Of a stretch of DNA of 15,731 nt, positions 1 through 8,543 are shown one piece after another. The stretch comes from Pseudomonadota bacterium (GTDB lineage Bacteria > Desulfobacterota > Desulfobulbia > Desulfobulbales > Desulfobulbaceae). The stretch covers positions 1-15,731 of the forward strand of contig WRKE01000298.1 of the NCBI GenBank assembly GCA_009778235.1, written 5' to 3'. The translations under genes and the position numbers were made by a program. How positions within the stretch are numbered: the first letter of the stretch is position 1; each line of letters starts with the position of its first letter. The notes below the pieces were generated by a model. It searched no databases, was not told the DNA's origin, and was given only the letters and a program-made list of their open reading frames with translations.

Positions 1-188
1 GTTCTGCCCACCTGGGCCGGTTGAAAGGCCACTCCGGCCGTCTGGGTAGGTGGATAGACCGGACCGGAATAGGCGCTCGATTCAGGCCCTCCCAGACCGA
101 TCCACTGTTGGACCGTGTTCTTGACGCCGCAGCCCGCGAGGGCGACAAGGGTGGTTATGAGCAAAAGGCAACGAACAGTTTTCGACAT
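1..188 (-). CDS. Lipoprotein of unknown function, N-terminal part (runs off the left edge)
   Basis: Sixty-two codons are visible before the gene leaves the window. The start is ATG with a GGAGGG Shine-Dalgarno sequence about 5 nt upstream. The protein begins MSKTVR, then a hydrophobic stretch (residues 7-18) and the lipobox LAGC with the lipidated cysteine at residue 20, so it is expected to be processed by signal peptidase II and anchored in a membrane. Residue 21 is Gly rather than Asp, which in enterobacterial rules favours the outer membrane. After the lipobox comes a Pro/Gln/Gly/Ser-rich stretch with no fold I recognise. The rest of the gene is outside the window, so no function can be given. 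The lipoprotein call is firm; everything beyond it is unknown. Confidence 0.8.
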   Translation of the reverse strand, partial: MSKTVRCLLLITTLVALAGCGVKNTVQQWIGLGGPESSAYSGPVYPPTQTAGVAFQPAQVGR

Positions 189-740
189 GGATACCCTCCG
201 AAAAAGGTTTCGATGTTTTTAATTTATTTCCCGGAAAGGGCAGGGGTGCCACCGCATCCGGACACAATGCCCCAACAAAAGCAGGAGCCGGGCAAGAAAG
301 CAAGCAGAAAAAAACGCTCCACTTGAGGCGGCGGCGCCCAAACGGGCAATGCCCTGACATCATGATCTTGGGTGACGATGCATGCAACTTGGCACCTTTG
401 CTTGGCGTATGGGTCAGGCCAGCATGAGGCAATAGTGAGGGGAGGTTTGTCGCTCAAAATTTCCTGCTGAAGCGGACGCAGAATGCATCAAGGCATCCTT
501 GGCGCCGCCGGGATCAAACACCCTCTTGCCGGGACAGGGAAAATCGATTAAAAAATCAATGAAATTGCGCAGCTAAAACTTAGAGAACTAAAAACTGAAT
601 TACTTTATCTGACCTGAATCAGCTGCAAAAAGTATTTTCATTCAAATGGGTTGCGGCGCGGGTCTTGGCTGCCCCAGCCTTGACTTCTTGACCCGATCCT
701 TTGATCGCTACCAAAAAATTTAGCAGAATAAAGAGGTTGC
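189..740. other. Gene-free spacer between divergent genes
   Basis: About 550 bases separate the divergent lipoprotein gene and ettA. Open frames here overlap one another on both strands, lack good ribosome sites and look like no known protein. The stretch from about 540 to 640 is clearly AT-rich compared with its surroundings and is the likeliest place for promoters in both directions, but I could not fix a convincing -35/-10 pair. A short inverted repeat CGATC-cttt-GATCG lies at about 693-706, shortly before ettA. Confidence 0.5.
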
Positions 741-2426
<1,686 letters not shown>

Positions 2427-2479
2427 GCCGCCCGACCCACCCTATTTTCCCGTAGCGGAACCTCTCGATTGTGCTTATG

Positions 2480-2539
2480 TTTCTTGCCACGATTGTTGGA
2501 GGCGACCAAGGGGGCACGCTCCCACATCGTGGCAAGAGA
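2480..2539 (+). promoter_or_regulatory. Stem-loop in the metX leader (candidate cis-regulatory RNA)
   Basis: CTTGCCACGAT (2483-2493) is the perfect reverse complement of ATCGTGGCAAG (2526-2536). T2482-A2537, a T-G wobble and T2480-A2539 extend the helix to about 14 pairs. The enclosed 32 nt can form two small helices, TTGG/CCAA (2496-2499 with 2506-2509, loop AGGCGA) and GGG/CCC (from 2510 with 2521-2523), giving a three-way-junction shape. It ends about 22 nt before the metX Shine-Dalgarno sequence. There is no T-run, so it is not an ordinary terminator. I do not see the conserved cores of the SAM-I (S-box), SAM-II, SAH or cobalamin riboswitches. The helix is directly visible; a regulatory role is inferred. 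Confidence 0.45.
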
Positions 2540-2561
2540 CCGATTGGGTGCAAGGGGGGGG

Positions 2562-2566
2562 AGGAG
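2562..2566 (+). promoter_or_regulatory. Ribosome binding site that fixes the metX start
   Basis: AGGAG lies 8 nt before ATG 2575. An in-frame GTG at 2548 would give nine more residues, but those codons are made of the G-rich Shine-Dalgarno tract itself, so ATG 2575 is the better start. Confidence 0.7.
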
Positions 2567-2574
2567 AAGTAGCG

Positions 2575-3726
2575 ATGAACAGTGGGGAAGAACGACCGGC
2601 ACAGGTGTTGGTGGAGCGCAAGTTCTACACCTTCGCCGACCCGCCCGGAGAGATGGAGCTGGACTGCGGCGCCCGGCTGGGACCGATCACCCTTGCCTAC
2701 GAGACCCTGGGTCAGTTGAACTCCGGGCGCACCAACGCCATTCTCATCCTCCACGCCTTTTCCGGGGATTCCCATGTGGCGGGTCAACTGCGCGAAGACG
2801 ACCAGCGGTCGGGCTGGTGGGACAACATGGTCGGTCCGGGCAAACCGGTGGATACCGACCGCTATTTCGTCATCTGCTCGAACATCCTGGGCGGCTGTTC
2901 CGGATCCACCGGGCCTTCATCGGTCAACCCCGCCACCGGCAAGCCGTACGGTCTCGCCTTTCCCATGGTCACCATCCGGGACATGGTGCGTGCCCAGAAA
3001 TACCTGATCGCCCATCTCGGCATCACCAAACTGATGTCCCTGGTTGGCGGCTCGGTGGGGGGCATGCAGGTGCTGCGCTGGTGCGCCGACTATCCGGAAA
3101 TGGTGGGCTCCGCCATTCCGCTTGCCACCACCACCCGCCATTCGGCCCAGGCCATCGCCTTCAACGAGGTGGCCCGCCAGGCGATCATGGCCGATCCGGC
3201 ATGGAACAACGGCGACTACTACGACGGCCCCGGCCCCACCCACGGCTTGGCGGTGGCGCGGATGATCGGCCACGTCACCTATCTTTCCGATTCGGCCATG
3301 CGGGAGAAATTCGGCCGCCGTCTGCACCGCAGCACCCTGTCGTTTGATTTTACCGGTGATTTTCAGGTGGAAAGCTATCTCCACCATCAGGGCAAGAAAT
3401 TCGTCAACCGTTTCGATGCCAACTCGCTGCTCTACATCACCAAGGCGGCCGACTATTTCGATCTCGAGCGTGACGGTGCCAGCCTGCTGGTCAACCAAAC
3501 CCTGGCCGGCGTACCCTTTCTGGTGGTTTCGTTCACCTCGGATTGGCTCTACCCCACCTACCAGTCGCGCGGCATCGTCTCGGCGCTCAAAAAAAACGGC
3601 AGCGACGTCAGCTTCTGCGAGATTGAGGCCCAGTGGGGCCATGACGCCTTTCTTCTGCCGAATAAGCGGCTGGATGGCCTGATCAGCGGCTTTCTCGACC
3701 GGGTGTACCATGAACGCTGTCTATAA
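2575..3726 (+). CDS. metX: Homoserine O-acyltransferase, MetX family
   Basis: Cytoplasmic alpha/beta-hydrolase that activates homoserine for methionine synthesis by transferring an acetyl group from acetyl-CoA. Some proteobacterial MetX enzymes use succinyl-CoA instead, which I cannot settle by eye. The 383 residues are normal for MetX. Visible motifs: GGCSGSTGPSS (106-116), nucleophile S160 in the elbow GGSVGGMQ, and the other triad members D323 in TSDWLYP and H356 in WGHDAF. Other family landmarks, such as DRYFVICSNILGG and TTTRHSAQAIAFNE, are intact. It is the first gene of metX-metW-cysE-cysK and overlaps metW by 17 nt, the classical metX-metW pairing. The stem-loop in its leader may control the operon. 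Confidence 0.93.
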   Translation: MNSGEERPAQVLVERKFYTFADPPGEMELDCGARLGPITLAYETLGQLNSGRTNAILILHAFSGDSHVAGQLREDDQRSGWWDNMVGPGKPVDTDRYFVICSNILGGCSGSTGPSSVNPATGKPYGLAFPMVTIRDMVRAQKYLIAHLGITKLMSLVGGSVGGMQVLRWCADYPEMVGSAIPLATTTRHSAQAIAFNEVARQAIMADPAWNNGDYYDGPGPTHGLAVARMIGHVTYLSDSAMREKFGRRLHRSTLSFDFTGDFQVESYLHHQGKKFVNRFDANSLLYITKAADYFDLERDGASLLVNQTLAGVPFLVVSFTSDWLYPTYQSRGIVSALKKNGSDVSFCEIEAQWGHDAFLLPNKRLDGLISGFLDRVYHERCL

Positions 3727-4345
3727 TCCGGACTTGAGTTCCATGCGTTTTGACCTGCAGGTGATCGCCTCCTGGATCGAGCCGGGTTCGCGGGTGCTCG
3801 ACCTGGGCTGCGGCGCCGGCGATTTGCTTGATTACCTCAAGCAAAACCGGCAGGTTGCGGGTACTGGCATCGAACTTTCCGAAGAGAAGGCCGCCCGCTG
3901 CATCGAGCGCGGGCTCACCGTGCTCCAAGGTGATTTCCGCCAGGAGGTTCGCGATTATCCGGAAGCATGCTTTGATGTGGTGGTCCTGAGCCAGACCCTG
4001 CAGCAGATTACCGATCCCAAGGAGTTGCTTGCCGACCTGCTGTGGATCGGCAAACGGGTGATCGTCAGCTTCCCCAATTTCGCCCACTGGTCGGCCCGGT
4101 TGCAGATTTTGCTGACCGGCATGGCGCCAATCACCGATCAACTGCCGTACGAATGGTATAACACGCCGAATATCCGGGTTATTTCCATTAAGGATTTCAA
4201 GAGGTTCCTGCGGCTGTTCGGGGTGCGGATCGTCCGCGAGGTGGCGATCAATACCCATCACCATGACTTTAAAGGCAATATCGTGCGGGCCTTGAAAAAT
4301 TTACGGGCCACCTACGGGATCATGATGCTGGAGCGGGTGGCATGA
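3710..4345 (+). CDS. metW: MetW, methyltransferase-fold partner of MetX
   Basis: MetW proteins have a class I SAM-methyltransferase fold and are encoded next to metX in many proteobacteria. They are needed for full homoserine acylation, apparently by supporting MetX; a methyl-transfer reaction has not been the accepted role. Here 211 residues carry the SAM-binding motif VLDLGCGAGDLL (29-40), an acidic residue ending strand 2 (GIELS, about 53-57), and VVLSQTLQQITDP, a MetW hallmark. SFPNFAHW and the C-terminal region are also typical. The ATG at 3710 overlaps the end of metX by 17 nt and has only a weak GGGTG upstream. ATG 3743 (MRFDLQVI) matches the usual MetW N-terminus and is an alternative start. 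The stop overlaps the next frame's ATGA. Confidence 0.93.
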   Translation: MNAVYNPDLSSMRFDLQVIASWIEPGSRVLDLGCGAGDLLDYLKQNRQVAGTGIELSEEKAARCIERGLTVLQGDFRQEVRDYPEACFDVVVLSQTLQQITDPKELLADLLWIGKRVIVSFPNFAHWSARLQILLTGMAPITDQLPYEWYNTPNIRVISIKDFKRFLRLFGVRIVREVAINTHHHDFKGNIVRALKNLRATYGIMMLERVA

Positions 4346-4356
4346 CGCGGGGGTTT

Positions 4357-4362
4357 CAGGAG
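4357..4362 (+). promoter_or_regulatory. Ribosome binding site that fixes the cysE start
   Basis: CAGGAG lies 6 nt before ATG 4369. It favours this start over the in-frame ATG at 4342, which overlaps the metW stop (ATGA) but lacks a comparable site at the right distance. Confidence 0.65.
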
Positions 4363-4368
4363 TTTATC

Positions 4369-5337
4369 ATGGGAAAACAGGACCTTTGTATCGCTGGTAG
4401 CTGCCGGACCGAATCCGCCTCCGCTCAAGCGGTCACCAACCCTATCCCTCAGGTGGTGGCCGCTCTGGCCGAGGGTTTCAAAAGCGGACGCTGGGCAAGC
4501 CACATCGAACCAGTGCCGATCCCGTCCAAGCACGAAGTGGTCGGCCTGATCGAGCAGGCGCAACGCATTCTTTTCCCCGGCTTTTTTTCCCCGGACATCC
4601 TCAGGCCGGAAAGCCTGGAGTACCATCTGGGACAACAGCTTAGCCAGTTTTACGAAAACTTGGCCGGCCAGATCAGTTCAGCCATCCGCCACGACTGTTT
4701 CCGCCATAACCAGGCGTGCACCTTGTGCAGCGAGCGGAGCTACGAGATCGCCGCCGACTTGGTCGATAGCCTGCCCGCGATCCGCAATCTGCTTGAAACC
4801 GACATCGAGGCCGCCTTAATCGGCGATCCGGCCGCAGCCAATTCGGACGAGGTGATTTTCAGCTATCCCGGCCTGTTCGCCACCATGGTCTTTCGCCTGG
4901 CCCATCGGCTGCACCAACTCAAGGTGCCGCTCATTCCCCGGATTATGAGCGAGCAGGCCTACCACCGCACCGCCATCGACATCAATCCCGAGGCGAGCAT
5001 CGGCTCGCACTTCTTCATCGACCACGGCGCGGGAGTGGTGGTCGGCTCCACCTCCACCATCGGCAACCGGGTGCGCCTCTACCAGGGCGTCACCCTGGGG
5101 GCGCTCAGTCTGCCCCGCGATGCCGGCGCGCGGCTGCGCGATGTCAAGCGACACCCCACCATTGAGGACGATGTCATCATCTACGCCAACGCTACCATCC
5201 TAGGCGGCGAAACCGTGGTCGGGGCACGGTCGATCATCGGCGGCAACGTCTGGCTGACCGAGTCGGTTGGTCCGGATACCAGGGTGATGCTGGAAGCGCC
5301 CCGCCTGGTCTACATCGGCCGGGAGCAAGGGGAGTGA
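4369..5337 (+). CDS. cysE: Serine O-acetyltransferase, long EpsC-type
   Basis: Makes O-acetylserine from serine and acetyl-CoA, the substrate of the next gene, cysK. At 322 residues it is longer than E. coli CysE (273); the long form is known to me from anaerobic Gram-negative bacteria. The N-terminal helical part (1-165) contains HDCFRHNQACTLC, with cysteines 110, 117 and 120 that E. coli CysE lacks there. The C-terminal part is a left-handed beta helix of hexapeptide repeats (about 203-305). Likely active-site residues by comparison with CysE are D204 (DINPEASIG), D218 and H219 (FIDHGAG), and H262 (KRHPTIED). The C-terminus ends RLVYIGREQGE and lacks the classic CysK-binding terminal Ile, so a canonical CysE-CysK complex is not obvious. 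An upstream ATG at 4342 is possible. Confidence 0.9.
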   Translation: MGKQDLCIAGSCRTESASAQAVTNPIPQVVAALAEGFKSGRWASHIEPVPIPSKHEVVGLIEQAQRILFPGFFSPDILRPESLEYHLGQQLSQFYENLAGQISSAIRHDCFRHNQACTLCSERSYEIAADLVDSLPAIRNLLETDIEAALIGDPAAANSDEVIFSYPGLFATMVFRLAHRLHQLKVPLIPRIMSEQAYHRTAIDINPEASIGSHFFIDHGAGVVVGSTSTIGNRVRLYQGVTLGALSLPRDAGARLRDVKRHPTIEDDVIIYANATILGGETVVGARSIIGGNVWLTESVGPDTRVMLEAPRLVYIGREQGE

Positions 5338-5339
5338 CG

Positions 5340-6263
5340 ATGCGATCCGCTTTTTGCAACGATTTTTCACGGGCCACGGGCAACACGCCCCTGGTGCGCC
5401 TGACCCGGCTGGCGGCCGGTGCCGAGCTGCTGGCCAAGGTCGAATCCATGAATCCGCTGGGTAGCGTCAAGGACCGGGTGGCCGTGGCCATGGTGGATGA
5501 TGCCGAGCAGCGCGGCCTGCTCAACCCGGGCGGGACCATTGTCGAGCCGACCAGCGGCAACACCGGCATCGGCCTGGCCATGGTCAGCGCCGTCCGGGGA
5601 TACACCCTTATGCTCGCCATGCCGGAGAGCATGAGCCTTGAGCGGCGCAAGTTGCTTGCCCATCTGGGCGCTCATCTGGTGCTGACCAAGGCCAGCGAAG
5701 GGATGGCCGGCGCCGTGGCCAGGGCCAGGGAGATTTGCGCCGAAACGCCCGGGGCCTGGATGCCGGACCAGTTCGCCAATCCCGCCAATCCGGCCATCCA
5801 TTGGCGGACCACCGGGCCGGAGATCTGGCAACAGTGCGAAGGCCGGATCGACGCCTTGGTCGCCGGAGTGGGCACCGGCGGCACTATCAGCGGCGCGGGC
5901 GGTTTTCTCAAACAATGCCATCCGGGCATGCAGGTGGTGGCGGTGGAGCCCGCGGCCTCGCCGGTCCTGTCCGGTGGTCTCGCCGGAGCGCACCAGATCC
6001 AGGGAATCGGCGCCGGATTTGTCCCGGACAATCTCGATTGCTCCTTGCTCGACCAGATCATGACCGTGGAGGACGAGGAGGCCATCCATGGGGCGCGCAG
6101 CCTGGCGCGCACCGAGGGCATCCTCTGCGGCATCTCCGGTGGTGCGGCCCTGGCCTGCGCCCTGCGGCTGGCCACGCTTCCGGGATATGCGGGCAAGCGG
6201 ATCGTGGTGATCTTGCCCGACACCGGCGAGCGGTACTTGAGCACGGCGATGATGCGCGAATAA
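5340..6263 (+). CDS. cysK: Cysteine synthase (O-acetylserine sulfhydrylase)
   Basis: PLP enzyme that replaces the acetate of O-acetylserine with sulfide to give cysteine, the last step after the neighbouring cysE. The 307 residues are typical. Visible: the PLP lysine K44 in NPLGSVKDR, substrate loop TSGNTGIG (71-78), phosphate-binding GVGTGGTISG (177-186), SGGAA (266-270) contacting the pyridine ring, and terminal GERYLST (296-302). ATG 5340 lies 2 nt past the cysE stop and is preceded by AAGGGGAG at good distance; GTG 5334, overlapping that stop, is an alternative adding two residues. CysM cannot be excluded by eye, but motif spacing and the cysE neighbour favour CysK. It appears to be the last gene of the metX operon. 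Confidence 0.93.
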   Translation: MRSAFCNDFSRATGNTPLVRLTRLAAGAELLAKVESMNPLGSVKDRVAVAMVDDAEQRGLLNPGGTIVEPTSGNTGIGLAMVSAVRGYTLMLAMPESMSLERRKLLAHLGAHLVLTKASEGMAGAVARAREICAETPGAWMPDQFANPANPAIHWRTTGPEIWQQCEGRIDALVAGVGTGGTISGAGGFLKQCHPGMQVVAVEPAASPVLSGGLAGAHQIQGIGAGFVPDNLDCSLLDQIMTVEDEEAIHGARSLARTEGILCGISGGAALACALRLATLPGYAGKRIVVILPDTGERYLSTAMMRE

Positions 6264-6264
6264 C

Positions 6265-6293
6265 GGGCAGCGGCCGAACTAAGCCGCCTTGCC
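6265..6293 (+). other. Hairpin after cysK
   Basis: GGCAGCGGC can pair with GCCGC(CT)TGCC across an 8-nt loop with a 2-nt bulge, starting 2 nt after the cysK stop. It lacks a T-run, so it may slow decay or weakly attenuate rather than act as a normal intrinsic terminator. Confidence 0.3.
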
Positions 6294-6358
6294 GCTTCCA
6301 GGCGCGGGACTGGCACAACACATGTAATCAACACTCAACAGGCGGAAGCACTGCAATT

Positions 6359-6790
6359 ATGGGAAAAATCATTTCGCTGAATATCAGCCGGGAAAAAGGC
6401 GTCAACAAGGAGCCGGTGGACCTGATTGAAGTCAAGGTCGACCATGGCATGGTGGGGGACGCCCATGCCGGTGACTGGCATCGCCAGATCAGTTTGCTGG
6501 CTGAGGAGTCGATCGACTTCATGCGCAACAAGGGGCTGGAACTCGCCCCCGGCGCCTTTGCCGAAAACATCACCACCGAGGGGCTCGCCCTGGCCAACTT
6601 GCCGATCGGTACTCGGCTGAGCAACGGCCAGGTGGTGCTGGAAGTGACCCAGATCGGTAAGAAATGCCACCACGGTTGCGCCATTTTCAAGCAGGTGGGC
6701 GACTGCATCATGCCGCGCGAAGGCATCTTTACCAAGGTGATCACCCCCGGGACCCTCCGTCGGGGCGACAGCCTGGACGTGATGCCGTGA
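6359..6790 (+). CDS. MOSC-domain protein
   Basis: A 143-residue single-domain MOSC protein. MOSC domains occur at the C-terminus of molybdenum cofactor sulfurases and in YiiM/mARC-type proteins, where a conserved cysteine handles molybdopterin or sulfur. Visible family features: GMVGDAHAG (30-38), ISLLAEESID (44-53), GAFAENITTEG (65-75), and the Cys-containing KKCHHGC...VGDCIMPREG (101-122) with C103, C107 and C116; C116 is the likely reactive one. Related stand-alone or MoaB/MogA-fused MOSC proteins are known to me from anaerobic bacteria, so a molybdenum cofactor role is plausible but inferred. The start is ATG with GGCGGAAG upstream. The last codons overlap the GTG start of the next gene (GTGA), showing translational coupling. 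Confidence 0.85.
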   Translation: MGKIISLNISREKGVNKEPVDLIEVKVDHGMVGDAHAGDWHRQISLLAEESIDFMRNKGLELAPGAFAENITTEGLALANLPIGTRLSNGQVVLEVTQIGKKCHHGCAIFKQVGDCIMPREGIFTKVITPGTLRRGDSLDVMP

Positions 6791-7446
6791 GCGCCGCCTG
6801 CAGGCGTTGCGGCACCTGCTGCCAGCAAGGTGGCCCAGCCCTGCATGGTCCGGACCTGGCCTTGATCCGGGACGGGTGGCTGCATCCGGATAACCTGATC
6901 ACCATCAGGCAAGGTGAGTTGGCGCTCCAGCCGCTGACCGTCGAGCCGGAATTGGTTGTCCGGGAATTCCTCAAGCTGGCCGGCCAAGGCGGCAGTTGGT
7001 GCTGCCTGTGGTACGACCAAGCGGTCAAGGGATGCCGTTGCTACGACCATCGGCCCATGGCCTGCGGCCTGCTTGACTGCACCGCCCCTGGCCCCTTGTT
7101 GGCCGTGGCCGGAGTCGATCTGTTGACCCGGTTCGATTGCCTTTCGCCGGACGATCCCCTGGTGGAGTTGATGCGGGAGCACGAACACCATTGCCCCTGT
7201 CCGGATCTTGAAGCGCTGCGCCGCGATCTTAGGGAGCCCCGGATCGGTCGCGAGCACCTGGTGGAGATCGAGGATGCGGTGGGCCGCGATCTTCGTTTCC
7301 GGGAACAGGCCGCCGGCAGCCTGCAGCTATCGCTCGCCAGGGAGTTGTTCGCCTTTGGCCGGCCGCTGTTCCAGCTCCTCCTCCCCTTGGGTATCCAGAT
7401 CCACGATACCCCTGCGGGTATCCGGCTGACCCTTGGGCCGCGCTGA
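6787..7446 (+). CDS. YkgJ-like cysteine-cluster protein (zinc/iron chelate-binding type)
   Basis: A 219-residue protein starting with the hallmark CRRCGTCC at residues 5-12, followed by GGPALH. Family members carry a Cx2Cx2CC start plus further Cys pairs thought to chelate a metal (Fe-S or Zn). Here 13 cysteines are visible: 5, 8, 11, 12, 72, 73, 83, 85, 93, 98, 118, 136 and 138. WCCLWYDQAVKGCRCYDHRPMAC (in the middle third) is also typical. The C-terminal third (145-219) is Cys-free and largely helical. The GTG start overlaps the MOSC stop by 4 nt and is chosen because the family motif normally begins within a few residues of the N-terminus; the open frame extends upstream but only through the MOSC gene. 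The biochemical role of the family is not established. Confidence 0.85.
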   Translation: MSAACRRCGTCCQQGGPALHGPDLALIRDGWLHPDNLITIRQGELALQPLTVEPELVVREFLKLAGQGGSWCCLWYDQAVKGCRCYDHRPMACGLLDCTAPGPLLAVAGVDLLTRFDCLSPDDPLVELMREHEHHCPCPDLEALRRDLREPRIGREHLVEIEDAVGRDLRFREQAAGSLQLSLARELFAFGRPLFQLLLPLGIQIHDTPAGIRLTLGPR

Positions 7447-7476
7447 TCCACAGCCCGGCCTCCCTGGTATCTTCCA

Positions 7477-7505
7477 TTGACGCTCGCACGAAAACTATTT
7501 AGTGT
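7477..7505 (+). promoter_or_regulatory. Candidate sigma-70 promoter for the DUF1186 gene
   Basis: TTGACG (7477-7482) is followed after exactly 17 nt by TAGTGT (7500-7505), with an A/T-rich stretch just before the -10. Transcription would begin about 30 nt before ATG 7546. The -35 is good and the -10 is mediocre. Confidence 0.4.
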
Positions 7506-7545
7506 TCCGAACTTTTCTCTCCCAATGCAACCCGCCGAGGCCGAC

Positions 7546-8397
7546 ATGAGCGATTTCGATATCAGAGGAATGCTGTTTTCCTTCGACCAATTGAGCGACA
7601 CCTACCTGCGGGAGTTGGTCGAGGAGGCCTTGCAGCACCGCGAAGAGGTGACCCCCGCCCTGATCAAGGTGATCGAGACCGTGGCCAACAATCCGCTGCT
7701 CTACACCCTGGAGCAACGCAATGCCCATGTCTATGCGGCTAGCCTGCTTGCCCATTTCGAGGAAACCACTGCCCATCGAACGCTGATCCGTGCCTTTTGT
7801 ATTCCGGAAGAGCAATTGATCGATATCTGGGGGGACATGACCACCGAGGTTCTGCCCACCATCTTATATCGGACCTGCGGCGGCTCACTGGAGGCAATCA
7901 AGGAACTAATCGGCAACCGGGGCGTGGACCAGTACGTGCGCTGCGCCGCCATGGAAGCCCTGTCTTATGTGGTGGCATCCCACCCGGAGCGCCGGGATGA
8001 GGTGGTCCGCTTTTTCCAGGGCCTGTTCACCGGCGAGGAGGCCGAGCGCGACTCCTATTATTGGGCCAATCTGGCGGCTACGCTGTGCGATGTGCATCCA
8101 GGTGAATCCATGGATATCCTGCGCCAGGCCCATGGAGATGGTCTTATCCACCAGGGTTTCATTTCCCTTGCCAATATCGAAGAGGCCAACGCCAAGGGCT
8201 TGGAAAAGGCCATGGAACGGTTGCGTGGCTGGGTTGCCGGTCGGATGCCCGCCGACATTCATGCCTATGTTTCGTGGTTTGCCGAGTTTCACCAGGAAGA
8301 GCTGGAGCGGATGGCCCCTGAACCCAAAAACAAGGGAAAAAAAGCGCAAGCCAAGCCCAAGTCCGCGAAGAAATCGGGCAAGAAAAAACGCGGTTAG
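7546..8397 (+). CDS. DUF1186 family protein with a lysine-rich tail
   Basis: A 283-residue soluble, all-helical protein that I assign to DUF1186 from its repeat pattern: PALIKVIE, HVYAASLLAHFEE, WGDMTTEVLPTILYR, VRCAAMEALSYVV and DEVVRFFQGLF, each resembling HEAT-like helical pairs. Many family members end in a Cys/His SEC-C metal-binding motif. Here residues 257-283 are instead a low-complexity Lys/Ala/Pro tail with 11 lysines and one arginine and no Cys, suggesting nucleic-acid or ribosome contact (inference). ATG 7546 is chosen because GAGG lies 5 nt upstream; ATG 7525 and TTG 7477 are in frame but lack a site, and TTG 7477 sits in the candidate promoter. Function unknown. Confidence 0.75.
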   Translation: MSDFDIRGMLFSFDQLSDTYLRELVEEALQHREEVTPALIKVIETVANNPLLYTLEQRNAHVYAASLLAHFEETTAHRTLIRAFCIPEEQLIDIWGDMTTEVLPTILYRTCGGSLEAIKELIGNRGVDQYVRCAAMEALSYVVASHPERRDEVVRFFQGLFTGEEAERDSYYWANLAATLCDVHPGESMDILRQAHGDGLIHQGFISLANIEEANAKGLEKAMERLRGWVAGRMPADIHAYVSWFAEFHQEELERMAPEPKNKGKKAQAKPKSAKKSGKKKRG

Positions 8398-8543
8398 ATC
8401 TGGCCGCGATCAATGAAGATGGATGGATGGGCAGGAAAGGGTGATTGGTCCGTCCGGCTGTCCTTCCCCATGAACGCCATGCAACCAGAGCGGCAAGCTC
8501 GCGACGCTGCCATCTGCCCAGGAGGTGGTTTGCCCCTTGCGGC
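8398..8543. other. Convergent spacer, no gene seen
   Basis: A short gap between convergent genes. I looked for a bidirectional terminator and found only weak G/C-rich pairings and no T-run. Confidence 0.4.

Noticed and set aside
82..457. Two overlapping minus-strand open frames (116 and 77 codons) upstream of ettA
   Set aside because: They overlap each other and the true lipoprotein gene in other frames, lack ribosome sites and have no protein-like pattern. The lipoprotein frame with GGAGGG and a lipobox explains the left end better.
2483..2536. Intrinsic terminator of ettA
   Set aside because: The stem is strong but no T-run follows; the sequence after it is A/G-rich and leads straight into the metX ribosome site.
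6311..6325. TGGCAC motif resembling a sigma-54 promoter before the MOSC gene
   Set aside because: The -24 GG is present, but at the required spacing the -12 element reads GT instead of GC, so the match fails at an essential base.
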